Source of the DNA: Proteobacteria bacterium ST_bin16
GTDB taxonomy: Bacteria > Pseudomonadota > Gammaproteobacteria > Burkholderiales > Nitrosomonadaceae
Reading direction: 5' to 3'
DNA length: 51,351 bases
Assembly: GCA_002083595.1 (NCBI GenBank)
Contig: MSXT01000019.1
Coordinates: 1-51,351 of the forward strand
Below the pieces are notes generated by a model. The model worked only from the letters and a program-made list of their open reading frames with translations, was not told the DNA's origin and did no database searches. Of this stretch, positions 41,801-50,701 are shown one piece after another. Position 1 is the stretch's first letter; every line of letters begins with the position of its first letter. The position numbers and the translations under genes were made by a program.

Positions 41801-42111
41801 CGCAGGCGCAGCAGCGGCATTTAACCGAATACACCGGGCATGGTGACTTGTTTGCGGCCAGCACACGGTTGTGGTTGACGGTTTCCGCCGAAGCTTTTTG
41901 GGATGGATATTGCAGCACAATTGCCGGGTGCTGTACGCATCCCAGTGATCCGGAATTGACCGGACACCTGCTGCAACTTTTCTTGCTGGAAAAATTATTA
42001 TTGAGATCCAATGATATGAATAATGATCAAGCGGCACTGGTGGCGCCTGCGGTGCTGATTCTGCTTGATTTACTCGAGCGAACCGCGCTGTTTTCTATAG
42101 GCGATGGATAG
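38830..42111 (+). CDS. treS: Trehalose synthase (TreS) fused to maltokinase
   Basis: This encodes 1093 residues from MDSTTDPLWYKDAIIYQLHV. The GH13 TreS part (about 1-560) interconverts maltose and trehalose. Catalytic residues are visible: Asp205 in GVRLDAIPYL, Glu247 in LAEANQWPE and Asp313 in LRNHDELTLE. The C-terminal part (about 610-1093) is a maltokinase with RWYTDAGLRIA, IVYGESFILKIYRRI and the phosphotransfer motif IHGDFHLDQVL with ITDFEGDPAQ. Such TreS-Mak fusions feed maltose 1-phosphate to GlgE for glucan synthesis; no glgE is in this window. The start at 38830 has a GAGGAG site; an upstream TTG frame is less likely. It is the first gene of the trehalose operon. Confidence 0.96.
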   Translation: MDSTTDPLWYKDAIIYQLHVRAYCDSNGDGIGDFPGLTSKLDYLKDLGIDTLWLLPFYPSPLRDDGYDISNYHDIHPDYGTLSDFKYFLEEAHQRHLRVITELVINHTSNQHPWFQAARKALPGSVEREFYVWSDTVKRYENTRIIFTDSEKSNWAWDEAAEAYYWHRFFSHQPDLNFASPHVINAVTHAMRFWFDMGVDGVRLDAIPYLCEREGTNNENLPETHAVIKQLRADLDSRYKDRIFLAEANQWPEDVREYFGNGDECHMAFHFPLMPRIFMAVAQEDRHPISEILDQTPEIPENCQWAVFLRNHDELTLEMVTDRERDYMYDTYATDPRARINLGIRRRLAPLMDGSRSKVELMCSLLLSMPGSPIIYYGDEIGMGDNIYLGDRNGVRTPMQWSPDRNAGFSRADPQRLYLPPIMDPLYGYEAVNVEAQSRSDNSLLNWMRRLIVTRKSHKAFGSGSIQFLHPGNRKILAYLRVYQDECIFCIANLANTAQPVELDLAVYKGRVPVELLGRTAFPAIGELPYLLSLPGYGFYWFRLTTDVEAPIWHIDKLPREEMPMLVLPESLLAALMTRPAGEVSSLLASKTRQRLETEILPQFLASQRWYTDAGLRIAQLNLDLNHSWKTTGGRSWLPLLIKIQFDNDVSQTYFLPLGLLLGEAAEQHYHTLSPWMLAKIRQRAHEGILYDAIGEDAFCQFLLNAIQTKMRLPFASGEMVCASSAVITEWPEALAVNRPAMKQSNTSIVYGESFILKIYRRIQEGINPELEIGRFLTEVSPCKSIAPFAGSLEYQTVNGTAAIAVLHRYIPNQGTVWNYTQEYLDRCLKSCINEPEQTSEASMHASYQSQMTALGKCTADLHCVFAKTTGDADFDPETVPVNGFSVRVQQCRAILAEGAGQYSPDTVQRLLAALQRISGYLATLQSRYRQLTVSRIHGDFHLDQVLMVHSDFIITDFEGDPAQPLEARRTKKLPLIDIASLFFSLCQAAAQAQQRHLTEYTGHGDLFAASTRLWLTVSAEAFWDGYCSTIAGCCTHPSDPELTGHLLQLFLLEKLLLRSNDMNNDQAALVAPAVLILLDLLERTALFSIGDG

Positions 42112-42122
42112 GTTTGAACCGC

Positions 42123-43940
42123 ATGCCAATGAAAAGACAACATCGCATGCCATTTGGCGCCGAATTTATCACCGGCGATACCGTGCGTTTTCAGTTATGG
42201 GCGCCCGCCGCCCGGAATGTACAAGTGCTGATCGATAACGGCACGCCGCTCCCCATGCAGGCCAGCGGCGATGGCTGGTACCAAAAGACTTGTCAGACGG
42301 TTCTGGCGGGCAGCTTGTATTCCTTTCAGATCGACGGCGATATCCGGGTTCCCGATCCGGCATCGCGCTTCAATCCCGACGATGTGCACGGTGCCAGCCG
42401 GTTAATCAATCCTGCAGCGTTTGAGTGGTGCGATGACGAGTGGTGTGGCCGTCCTTGGGAAGAAGCGGTCATTTACGAAATCCATACCGGTACTTTCACG
42501 CCGCAGGGCACTTTTTCCGCAGTCGAGCAGAAGCTCGAGTATCTGGCGAATCTTGGCGTCACGGCGATTGAGCTGATGCCGGTTGCCGATTTCCCAGGGC
42601 GCTGCAATTGGGGGTATGACGGTGCTTTACTATTTGCTCCGGATAGTACTTACGGTACCCCGGATGATTTAAAACGGCTGGTTCAAAGCGCTCACCGCCA
42701 TGGATTGATGGTGCTGCTCGATGTTGTGTACAACCATTTCGGACCGGAAGGCAATTACTTACATTGCTACGCGCCGCAGTTTTTTACCGGCCGCTATCAT
42801 ACGCCTTGGGGTCAAGCGATTAATTTCGACGGCGAATGTTCCCGCATCGTGCGCGATTTCTTTATTCACAATGCGCTTTTTTGGCTGGAGGAATACCATG
42901 TCGATGGATTGCGGCTGGATGCCGTGCATGCCATCATGGATGGCAGTCAGCCGGATTTCCTCGAAGAACTGGCGCAACAAGTCCGGTCAACGCTCGGTGC
43001 AAACCGCCATATTCATCTCATTCTGGAAAACGACCACAATGCGGCACATTACCTGCAACGCAACCGGTCAGGCGAATGCACCGGATTCACCGCGCAATGG
43101 AACGATGATGCGCATCACGCCTGCCATGTGCTGCTGACCGGTGAACGTGATGGCTATTATGCGGATTATGCCGGTAATCCCATCGCGCATTTGGGACGCT
43201 GTTTGACCGAGGGTTTTGCGTATCAAGGCGAGATCTCGGTTTACCGCCATGCCATGCCACGCGGAGAACCGAGTGCGCATTTGCCGCCGTCGGCTTTTAT
43301 CTGGTTCCTGCAAAACCATGATCAGATCGGTAATCGCGCGTCCGGTGAGCGCCTCACGGTATTGGCTTCACCCGAAGCGTTGCGTGCCGCCGTGGTTTTG
43401 TTGCTGCTGTCGCCCGCGGTACCGCTATTGTTCATGGGAGAAGAATGGGATGCGCGGGAGCCGTTTCCTTTCTTTTGCGGTTTCACCGGTGAACTTGCTC
43501 AAGCTGTCACGAACGGCAGACGTAGGGAATTCGGGCAATTTTCAGATTTTCACGATCCTTGCGCCGCCAGTACGTTCGCACTGGCCAAGCTGAACTGGTC
43601 AGCGCAACACGAGCCGCCTCACCGTGACTGGTTGATACTCTACCGGACGTTACTTGCTTTACGTGCGCGAGTGATTGTGCCGCTTTTGCCAGGCATCGAA
43701 GGCGGCCGTTTTGAAGTGCTAACATCGCATGCGTTGCAAGCTGTCTGGCTGCTTGCAGGTCAAGGGCAGCTCACCGTTACTGTCAATTTTGGAGATGTCC
43801 CCGTCAAACTTTCCCATCCGCCGCAAGGGCGGCTGCTATATGCCAGCCTCGCTAACTATGGTCAATCCAATGCGGCAAGGGAAATTCTGCCCGCTTTTTT
43901 TGCCGCCTGGCACCTGAAAGGCTTTCATGAATCCAGCTGA
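42123..43940 (+). CDS. treZ: Malto-oligosyltrehalose trehalohydrolase
   Basis: This 605-residue GH13 enzyme releases trehalose from maltooligosyl-trehalose made by TreY. An N-terminal CBM48-like domain (FQLWAPAARNVQVLI) precedes the barrel. Catalytic residues are Asp266 in GLRLDAVHAIMD, Glu302 in LILENDHN and Asp400 in LQNHDQIGNRA. NWGYDGALLFAPDSTYGTPDDLK is a typical TreZ block. The start is probably the ATG at 42123; a TTG at 42114, 3 bp after the treS stop, is possible. The 3' end overlaps the next gene by 14 bp, so translation is coupled. Confidence 0.96.
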   Translation: MPMKRQHRMPFGAEFITGDTVRFQLWAPAARNVQVLIDNGTPLPMQASGDGWYQKTCQTVLAGSLYSFQIDGDIRVPDPASRFNPDDVHGASRLINPAAFEWCDDEWCGRPWEEAVIYEIHTGTFTPQGTFSAVEQKLEYLANLGVTAIELMPVADFPGRCNWGYDGALLFAPDSTYGTPDDLKRLVQSAHRHGLMVLLDVVYNHFGPEGNYLHCYAPQFFTGRYHTPWGQAINFDGECSRIVRDFFIHNALFWLEEYHVDGLRLDAVHAIMDGSQPDFLEELAQQVRSTLGANRHIHLILENDHNAAHYLQRNRSGECTGFTAQWNDDAHHACHVLLTGERDGYYADYAGNPIAHLGRCLTEGFAYQGEISVYRHAMPRGEPSAHLPPSAFIWFLQNHDQIGNRASGERLTVLASPEALRAAVVLLLLSPAVPLLFMGEEWDAREPFPFFCGFTGELAQAVTNGRRREFGQFSDFHDPCAASTFALAKLNWSAQHEPPHRDWLILYRTLLALRARVIVPLLPGIEGGRFEVLTSHALQAVWLLAGQGQLTVTVNFGDVPVKLSHPPQGRLLYASLANYGQSNAAREILPAFFAAWHLKGFHESS

Positions 43941-46900
43941 CGATGAATGGGCATTATTGGCGCGGCTCAGCGAGTTGGCGGGGATCCGGCCGGTCTATAC
44001 CGACAATTGGCAACAGCCGCATTTCACTCAGCCGCAATCGCAGCGCAAACTCCTGGCTGCGATGGGATTCGATGTATCCACTCCGCAACGCATCGCATCC
44101 GCCATCAAGGCGCACGAACTGCAGCCGTGGCAGCGTATCCTTGAACCTGTTACGGTGACAACACAGGAGCAGCCATTCTGGGTGCCGGTCACCTTACCGG
44201 ATGATTGGGCAGCCGGAATCTGGACATGGCGCCTGTATCTCGAAAACCATGAAATCCTGCAAGGACAATTCAACCCAGCGGCATTGCCCAAGCTTGCCGC
44301 AACAAAAATTGCGAAAACCCGCTACACCCGGCGGCGGCTTGATTTACCGCCGCAACTGCCGTGCGGTTATCATCGGTTGGAACTCTCCCAAGCGGCGGAA
44401 ACCAGCGTTGCGCAAACGTTCATCATTGCGCCCGCTATGTGCTATCAACCGCAGGCGATCAGCGCTGAAGGCCGGGTTTGGGGAGTGGCCGTGCAACTGT
44501 ACGCAATCCGCTCGGAACGGCACTGGGGGATCGGCGACTTCACCGATTTACGCTTAATTCTGGAGCATTGGGCAGCGCAGGATGCTGACATCATCGGCAT
44601 TAATCCGGTACATGCCATGTTTCCGTATAACCCGGAGCATGCTAGTCCGTACAGCCCGTCGAGCCGACTGTTTCTCAATGTCTTTTATCTGGATGTTGAA
44701 GCAGTCGGGGATTTTCACGAATGCGAAGAAGCCCGTGCCATACTGAGAACGCCTGAATTTCAAATACGCCTGGAAGGATTGCGAGCATCTGAGTTAGTCG
44801 ATTATGCCGGGGTGGCCGCACTTAAGCTGCCGTTGCTGGAAATGCTGTTTGAGCATTTTTGCATACACCATGTGCTGCCGGAGAGCGAACGCGCCAGGGA
44901 ATTCCGTGCGTTTCAATCGCGCGAGGGCGATGACTTGTATCAGCATGCATTGTTCGAAACATTGCAAGAGCATTTTCACCGCCAGGATCCCGCCGTATGG
45001 GGCTGGCCGGTTTGGCCGGAACCCTACCGCAATCCGCAGTCAAGCGAAGTACGGCAATTCGCGGACAATCACCCCGGCCGCATCGAGTTCTTTACTTATC
45101 TGCAATGGCAGGCCGATCTGCAGCTTGCGGGCGTTGGCCTGCGGTCGCTGGAATTGGGGCTGGGTATCGGTCTGTATTTGGATTTGGCCATCTCTGTCGA
45201 TGGAGGGGGCGCGGAATCTTGGGCCAATCAAGCGCTGTACGCATCCGGTGTCAGTATCGGCGCGCCACCGGAACTGAACAATCAACTCGGTCAGGATTGG
45301 GGGCTGCCACCGTTTCTACCTGCCCGTTTACGCGAGACCGCGTATGCCGCGTTCATTCGTGTATTGCGCCATAACATGCGGCATTCCGGTGCGTTGCGCC
45401 TCGATCACGTGATGGGATTGATGCGCCAGTATTGGATTCCCGCGGGTTGCACGGCTGCTGAAGGCGCTTATGTGCAATTTCCGTTTGACGATCTGCTCGG
45501 TATTTTGGCACTGGAAAGTCAGCGCAACCAATGTCTGGTCATCGGTGAAGATCTCGGTACCGTACCGGAAGAAGTGACCGCTGCTTTGCCGCAGCGTGGT
45601 ATCTTGTCGTACCGCTTGCTGATTCTGGAAAAAGAACCCGGTGGCAATTTCATCGCGCCGGAAAATTACCCCGCGCAAGCACTCACCGCCGTTACGACGC
45701 ATGACTTGCCGACATTGCCGGGTTACTGGGCCGGACGCGACATCATGCAACGCAGCGATTTGCAGCTATTCAGTTCCGGGGAAGCACGCCAGGTGCAAGT
45801 GGTCGAACGCGCGCAGGAGCGTGCTTACTTATTGCTGCGGCTGGAACAAGCGGGGTTGCTACCGGATGGTTTGACGGTCAATCCCATTTCGCTGCCCTTG
45901 GCGTCTCCGGAATTCAGCCAAGCGGTTTACAGTTACCTGGCGCGCAGTCCGGCCAAGATTCTGATGGTGCAAATTGACGATATCCTCGAAGTGCTGGATC
46001 AGATCAATATTCCGTCAACGACCACGCAACATCCGAACTGGCGCCGTAAGCTGCCCATCTGCCTCGAATCCTACGCAGCAGATCGCCGGATACAGACGTT
46101 TACCGCGACGATGCGGCACGAACGTCCGCGCATTCGCGATAATCCCAAACCGGAGCGATGTTTGCGGATTCCTTTGGCGACTTACAGGTTGCAACTGAGT
46201 CAAGCATTTACATTTACTCAGGCGGCGCAGATCGTGCCTTATCTGGCGCAATTGGGCATCAGTCATGTGTATTGTTCTCCGTATCTCAAAGCGCGTCCGG
46301 GCAGCACGCATGGCTATGACATCGTCGATCACCACCTGCTCAATCCGGAAATCGGCACCAGGGAAGACTTCGATACTTTTTGCGCGGCATTGCATGCGCA
46401 CGGCATGGGTCAGATTATGGACCTGGTGCCCAATCACATGGGGGTCATGGGTGCGGATAATCGCTGGTGGCTGGATGTGTTGGAAAACGGCCCGGCGTCG
46501 ATTTATGCTTCATTTTTCGATATTGACTGGTATCCGCTTAAAGCCGAACTTCGCGATAAAGTGTTGCTGCCCATCCTCGGCCAGTCTTACGGCGATGTGC
46601 TGGAGAACGGTCAATTAACACTCCAGTTCGACGAAGCGAACGGTAGTTTCAGCGTATGGTACTTCCAGCATCGCTTGCCGGTTGCGCCGCACGAATATTG
46701 CCGGTTGCTGCGGCATCGCTTGCCGTTGCTGGAAGGCCAATTGCGGCCGGACCATTCCGATCTGCAAGAATTCACCAGTTTGATTACCGCCTTCAGCAAT
46801 TTGCCGGCTGGCGATGCCGAAGCACCCGGCAAGGTTATCGAACGGCATCGCGATCAGGAGCTGTTGAAACGCCGCTTGTCGGTGCTGATGAGTACATCGC

Positions 46901-49059
46901 CGCCAATCCGGCAGATGATTCAGGATACGGTCAGTGATTACAACGGGACGCCCGATCACCCCGCGTCCTCCGGCCTATTGCATGAATTGCTCGAAGCGCA
47001 ATCGTGGCGGGTTGCCAACTGGCGGGTCGCATCCGACGAAATCAATTACCGGCGCTTTTTTGACATCAACGACCTGGCGGCTTTGCGGATGGAGGACAGT
47101 CATGTGTTCGAGGCGACCCATCAACTGGTGTTGGAGTTGATCGCCGAAGGCAAGGTCGATGGTTTGCGCATCGATCATCCGGACGGTTTATACGATCCGC
47201 CGCAATACTTTCAGCGGCTGCAAGACCGCGTCGCAATCCGCTCCCCGGCGCAAGCCGGTGAACAATCGGTTTATCTCGTGGTGGAAAAGATTCTCGCGGA
47301 ACATGAATCCTTGCGGGAGGATTGGCCTATTCACGGCACCACCGGTTACGAGTTCTGCCGCCTGGCGAATGGCTTGTTTATCGATCCGGAAGCCAAGACG
47401 ATGCTCAACCGGACGTACCGCGCCTTCACCCGGACGCAAATCGATTTTGATGAGCTGGTTTACCACTGCAAACATCAAATCATGAAGCATGCGATGGCCA
47501 GTGAACTGAATGTTTTGGCCGGTCAGCTCAGCCACATCTGCGAACTGCGCCCGCATACGCGCGATTTCACCACCAATCACCTGCGCCATGCGTTGGCTGA
47601 AGTCATCGCCTATTTGCCGGTTTATCGCACTTACATCCGTAACGGCCAAACAGCCGCGCTGGATCGGCGCTATGTAGAGTGGGCCGTTGCGATCGCCAAA
47701 AAAAGGGCGCAAATTCAGGATGTCAGCATTTTCGATTTCATTAGCGGCGTATTGCTGCTGGATACGGCAAAGGACGACGATGTGTCCTACCATGCCGCAA
47801 TTACCGCTTTTGCCATGAAATTCCAGCAAGTGTCCAGTCCGGTAATGGCCAAAGGCTGCGAAGACACGGCTTTTTATCGCTATCACCGGTTGATTTCGCT
47901 CAATGAAGTCGGCAGCGATCCGCGTCATCTCGGCACATCGGTCAAGGCATTTCATGCGGAAAACCTCAAGCGGCTGGAGCGCTGGCCTCATGCCATGCTC
48001 AATACTTCCACCCACGACAGCAAGCGCAGCGAAGATGTGCGCATGCGCATCAATGTGTTATCCGAAATCCCCGGACAATGGCACTTGCAGGCGCGGCGTT
48101 GGCGGCGGTTGAATCGAAGTAAAAAACGGCTGTTGGAACACAAGGAAATTCCCAGCACCAACGATGAATACTTATTGTATCAAACGATGCTCGGCATCTG
48201 GCCGCTGGCAGTGCTCACCGCAGATGAACACGGCGCGTTGCTGGCGCGTCTCGAAGCTTACATGATCAAAGCCGTGCGTGAAGCTAAGCAACATACCAGC
48301 TGGTTTAGTCCCGATGCGGTATATGAAGAGGGTTTGCTGAATTTCATCGGACAAATCACGAATCCCGCCGGAAAGAATGTTTTTCTCGCCGATTTCATCG
48401 ACTTTAACCGGCATATCGCGCGCTGTGGTTTGTTCAATTCGCTCAGTCAAACTCTTCTCAAATTGTCGGTTCCAGGCGTGCCCGATATTTATCAAGGCAG
48501 CGAGCTGTGGGAGTTCAACTTGGTCGACCCGGACAATCGCCGCCCGGTTGATTATTTGCAGCGTCAGCAATGGCTGGAGCACGTCAAACAATCGGTGGCT
48601 GTTCCACAAACCCAATTGGCTTCAGCAGTCCGGGAATTCTTGGATGATTGCGCTGACGGGCGCGCCAAGTTGTATTTGACCTGGCAATTGCTGCAAATCC
48701 GTAAGCAATGGCCGGAAGTTTTTCAGAATGGCGCTTATCTGCCACTGCTTGTTTCGGGTGAGCACAAGGAACATATTTGCGCTTTCATGCGGCAAACCGA
48801 AGCAATCAGTCTGATCATCATCGTGCCGCGTTGGTTTTCCCGGCTGATAACGGCAGCGGATAAAGAACTGCCGTTGAGCGAGGCAGTGTGGGGTAACGCA
48901 ACCTGGATCGAAATTGCGCAACCGGCTGCAATGGTAAAAAATTATGGTTTGAATCTGTTAACCGGTGAAACCATAGCGCTTACGGAAATGAACGGGACTC
49001 TCGCGCTGGCCGCGGCTGATGCATTAATGTCGTTTCCGGTGGCGTTAATCCGGATTTGA
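43927..49059 (+). CDS. Fusion of 4-alpha-glucanotransferase (MalQ) and malto-oligosyltrehalose synthase (TreY)
   Basis: This is a 1710-residue protein. Residues about 1-720 form MalQ (GH77), with Asp493 in RLDHVMGLMRQYW, Glu541 in VIGEDLGTVPEEV and Asp593 in TTHDLPTLPGYW. A short linker follows. Residues about 745-1710 form TreY (GH13), starting RIPLATYRLQLSQAFTF, with Asp1083 in GLRIDHPDGLYDP, Glu1120 in LVVEKILAEHE and Asp1364 in STHDSKRSEDVRMR. MalQ lengthens maltodextrins, and TreY turns their reducing end into a trehalosyl unit that TreZ releases. Both halves have intact catalytic residues. In other proteobacteria malQ and treY are usually separate neighbours. The reading frame is uninterrupted and overlaps treZ by 14 bp. 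Confidence 0.95.
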   Translation: MNPADDEWALLARLSELAGIRPVYTDNWQQPHFTQPQSQRKLLAAMGFDVSTPQRIASAIKAHELQPWQRILEPVTVTTQEQPFWVPVTLPDDWAAGIWTWRLYLENHEILQGQFNPAALPKLAATKIAKTRYTRRRLDLPPQLPCGYHRLELSQAAETSVAQTFIIAPAMCYQPQAISAEGRVWGVAVQLYAIRSERHWGIGDFTDLRLILEHWAAQDADIIGINPVHAMFPYNPEHASPYSPSSRLFLNVFYLDVEAVGDFHECEEARAILRTPEFQIRLEGLRASELVDYAGVAALKLPLLEMLFEHFCIHHVLPESERAREFRAFQSREGDDLYQHALFETLQEHFHRQDPAVWGWPVWPEPYRNPQSSEVRQFADNHPGRIEFFTYLQWQADLQLAGVGLRSLELGLGIGLYLDLAISVDGGGAESWANQALYASGVSIGAPPELNNQLGQDWGLPPFLPARLRETAYAAFIRVLRHNMRHSGALRLDHVMGLMRQYWIPAGCTAAEGAYVQFPFDDLLGILALESQRNQCLVIGEDLGTVPEEVTAALPQRGILSYRLLILEKEPGGNFIAPENYPAQALTAVTTHDLPTLPGYWAGRDIMQRSDLQLFSSGEARQVQVVERAQERAYLLLRLEQAGLLPDGLTVNPISLPLASPEFSQAVYSYLARSPAKILMVQIDDILEVLDQINIPSTTTQHPNWRRKLPICLESYAADRRIQTFTATMRHERPRIRDNPKPERCLRIPLATYRLQLSQAFTFTQAAQIVPYLAQLGISHVYCSPYLKARPGSTHGYDIVDHHLLNPEIGTREDFDTFCAALHAHGMGQIMDLVPNHMGVMGADNRWWLDVLENGPASIYASFFDIDWYPLKAELRDKVLLPILGQSYGDVLENGQLTLQFDEANGSFSVWYFQHRLPVAPHEYCRLLRHRLPLLEGQLRPDHSDLQEFTSLITAFSNLPAGDAEAPGKVIERHRDQELLKRRLSVLMSTSPPIRQMIQDTVSDYNGTPDHPASSGLLHELLEAQSWRVANWRVASDEINYRRFFDINDLAALRMEDSHVFEATHQLVLELIAEGKVDGLRIDHPDGLYDPPQYFQRLQDRVAIRSPAQAGEQSVYLVVEKILAEHESLREDWPIHGTTGYEFCRLANGLFIDPEAKTMLNRTYRAFTRTQIDFDELVYHCKHQIMKHAMASELNVLAGQLSHICELRPHTRDFTTNHLRHALAEVIAYLPVYRTYIRNGQTAALDRRYVEWAVAIAKKRAQIQDVSIFDFISGVLLLDTAKDDDVSYHAAITAFAMKFQQVSSPVMAKGCEDTAFYRYHRLISLNEVGSDPRHLGTSVKAFHAENLKRLERWPHAMLNTSTHDSKRSEDVRMRINVLSEIPGQWHLQARRWRRLNRSKKRLLEHKEIPSTNDEYLLYQTMLGIWPLAVLTADEHGALLARLEAYMIKAVREAKQHTSWFSPDAVYEEGLLNFIGQITNPAGKNVFLADFIDFNRHIARCGLFNSLSQTLLKLSVPGVPDIYQGSELWEFNLVDPDNRRPVDYLQRQQWLEHVKQSVAVPQTQLASAVREFLDDCADGRAKLYLTWQLLQIRKQWPEVFQNGAYLPLLVSGEHKEHICAFMRQTEAISLIIIVPRWFSRLITAADKELPLSEAVWGNATWIEIAQPAAMVKNYGLNLLTGETIALTEMNGTLALAAADALMSFPVALIRI

Positions 49060-49064
49060 TTTCT

Positions 49065-49096
49065 ATTGCCGGATTCAATTGTGGCGGCCCGGCAAT
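49065..49096 (+). terminator. Possible terminator of the trehalose operon
   Basis: ATTGCCGG (49065-49072) and CCGGCAAT (49089-49096) form a perfect 8-bp stem with a 16-base loop, 6 bp after the MalQ-TreY stop. Only TTAC follows, so it lacks a T-run and may instead protect the 3' end. Confidence 0.4.
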
Positions 49097-49246
49097 TTAC
49101 GTGTAACGAAGTAACTATCGGAGTGATTCGTTTGTATGATGGAACCCTTGCGTTGTTACCAGTCTCAATACAATAAACCAATGTGTGAAATCGCAACACG
49201 TCTTTCTCATCATTGAAAAGTCATGACACTTATTCTCAATGGCTGA

Positions 49247-49501
49247 TTATTTTTCTGAGGCTTCGGTTTGATGCTTGATCTCTTTAGCGATTTCTTCCAT
49301 TTTCCCCTGAGCCTCTTCAGAAGCATCCTTCACCGCGCTCGTGATATCTTCGATTGCATCGTGCGCTTTTTCGTTAGGGCGCCGGTCTAGCGCGTCGTTG
49401 ACTTTATCCATGACCTTTTCTGTGGTTTCCGTTGGTTTTTGTCCGCAAGCGGATAAAGTTGATAGCACTATCGCAATCATAAAAAGGTGGCGTAATTTCA
49501 T
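49247..49501 (-). CDS. Small lipoprotein, intact paralogue of the pseudogene at 30394
   Basis: This 84-residue protein has signal sequence MKLRHLFMIAIVLSTLSACG with the lipobox Cys at about 19. The mature part is a charged helix: TETTEKVMDKVNDALDRRP, then AHDAIEDITSAVKDASEEAQ and EEIAKEIKHQTEASEK. It resembles short stress-type lipoproteins, but I do not recognise a named family. An almost identical copy with a one-base deletion lies 19 kb away at 30394-30617. It is downstream of the OmpA lipoprotein gene on the same strand, with a strong hairpin between. Confidence 0.85.
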   Translation of the reverse strand: MKLRHLFMIAIVLSTLSACGQKPTETTEKVMDKVNDALDRRPNEKAHDAIEDITSAVKDASEEAQGKMEEIAKEIKHQTEASEK

Positions 49502-49535
49502 GTTTTTCCCCCGTGTTGATTAGAACTGAGATTCT

Positions 49536-49572
49536 AACTCACCGGGCTGGTTTTTATTCAGCCAGGTGAGTT
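49536..49572. terminator. Strong hairpin between the OmpA and small lipoprotein genes
   Basis: AACTCACCGGGCTG and CAGCCAGGTGAGTT form a 14-bp stem with one mismatch around GTTTTTATT. On the plus strand it runs into TTTTT, as an intrinsic terminator. On the minus strand, where the flanking genes lie, no T-run follows. It may therefore act as a 3'-end stabiliser or partial attenuator for the OmpA transcript. Confidence 0.6.
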
Positions 49573-49579
49573 TTTCACG

Positions 49580-50272
49580 TTATTTCACGTTGGGACAATC
49601 CATGTAAACGGGGTGCGATGTAATTACAATCGCCACGCGGTTTTCCTGATCGGGTGTGTTGTCGGCGCCGGGAACTTCACCAATTGCTTTAGTGATTAAT
49701 TGGCTGGGCCGTGCACCGCTTGCCACCAAGCGTTGTATCACCGCCTGGGCTCTTCTTTCCGATAAATCTTGATTATAGGCCGGTTTGCCGACGGTATCCG
49801 TTGATGCAGTGACGGTTGCAGTCGCATCGGGATGGGCTTCCAGCCAGTTGCCTACTTTGCCGATGGTTTCATCTTTGGTTTTAAAGGGTACGGCGCTGCC
49901 TGTTTTGAAATAAGCAACGGTATCGTGAATCGATTCTTTTTTATGATGGTTGTGGCCATGTACTTCTGTCAGCCACAGACACATTTCTTTCTCCGCTTCC
50001 AAACGATGGCGTGCGGCTGATTTGGCGGCATCCAAGGCTTTTTGCTTTTCGTTGATATTCCAATAATGATCTTTTTCAAGATGACCCAGAATCTCATTGG
50101 CGGTTTCCAGATCTTCTTCGGATTGTTCTTGATGCCACATGGCTTGCCCGTAGTGGCCCAATCTGGCGGCTTTGATCTCGGCCTTCAAATCCTCCGTATC
50201 GGTTTTTGGCGTGGCACAGGCGGCCAGGAGCAGTATCAGAATTGCTAGCGGTGAGTAATGATATTTTTTCAT
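49580..50272 (-). CDS. OmpA-family lipoprotein
   Basis: This protein has 230 residues. The signal peptide ends at the lipobox LLLAACATP. The N-terminal mature part (about 25-110) is a helical domain with AARLGHYGQAMWHQEQSEEDLETANE and ARHRLEAEKEMCLWLTEVHG, and a His-rich stretch (HGHNHHKKE) that might bind metal. The C-terminal OmpA domain (about 115-225) contains AYFKTGSAVPFKTKDE, DTVGKPAYNQDLSERRAQAV and NRVAIVI. The OmpA signature HTDxxG is replaced by STDTVG, so the first position differs. It should contact peptidoglycan. It follows the TIGR04073-type gene on the same strand by 36 bp. Confidence 0.88.
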   Translation of the reverse strand: MKKYHYSPLAILILLLAACATPKTDTEDLKAEIKAARLGHYGQAMWHQEQSEEDLETANEILGHLEKDHYWNINEKQKALDAAKSAARHRLEAEKEMCLWLTEVHGHNHHKKESIHDTVAYFKTGSAVPFKTKDETIGKVGNWLEAHPDATATVTASTDTVGKPAYNQDLSERRAQAVIQRLVASGARPSQLITKAIGEVPGADNTPDQENRVAIVITSHPVYMDCPNVK

Positions 50273-50308
50273 GATGATATCCTTATGATCGAGTGGGTCG
50301 CAGCAGGC

Positions 50309-50701
50309 TTATTCGCCATCATCCAATGGGCCGTAACTGGTCCAGTAGCCGGGGTAATGCAAGCCAAAATAACGGCTGTCTTCACTGAAACGATTCCAAA
50401 CATAAGCTGGCGAGGCAAATTCACTGGATGGAACCGGTGAAGTGATGACTTCCACGCCACCCACCAGTGTCCGGCTCACACCATGCACAATGCCGCGGAT
50501 AACACCCCACGTCAGACCTAGAAAAATATTTTGATCACTGGTGATATTGATCACGTTTTTGGGAATTTCGATAAAGCCGAAGGCAATGTTTGCAATACCC
50601 TGGCTTAGTTTGTCGATGAAATAGCTTTCTGCTTTGGCTGTCGATGTCATCATCAGCGCGCAGGTTAGAATGCAGGCAACCAGGACTTTATTTTTGTTCA
50701 T
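50309..50701 (-). CDS. TIGR04073-type exosortase-system-associated protein
   Basis: This protein has 130 residues. The signal peptide is MNKNKVLVACILTCALMMT through AKAES. The mature part has IDKLSQGIANIAFGFIEIPK, a hydrophobic GLTWGVIRGIVHGVSRTLVG and VEVITSPVPSSEF. This matches, from memory, the TIGR04073 group, found in organisms with exosortase systems but of unknown function. No exosortase or PEP-CTERM gene is visible in the window. It is the first gene of a minus-strand pair with the OmpA lipoprotein. Confidence 0.75.
   Translation of the reverse strand: MNKNKVLVACILTCALMMTSTAKAESYFIDKLSQGIANIAFGFIEIPKNVINITSDQNIFLGLTWGVIRGIVHGVSRTLVGGVEVITSPVPSSEFASPAYVWNRFSEDSRYFGLHYPGYWTSYGPLDDGE

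Noticed and set aside
47188..48015. 275-codon open frame on the minus strand
   Set aside because: It is antisense to the TreY part of the fusion gene, whose catalytic motifs are intact; no ribosome binding site or family pattern.
49080..49140. Further copy of the MITE interior
   Set aside because: Only about nine bases (CGAATCACT, reverse strand) match; too short to separate from chance.
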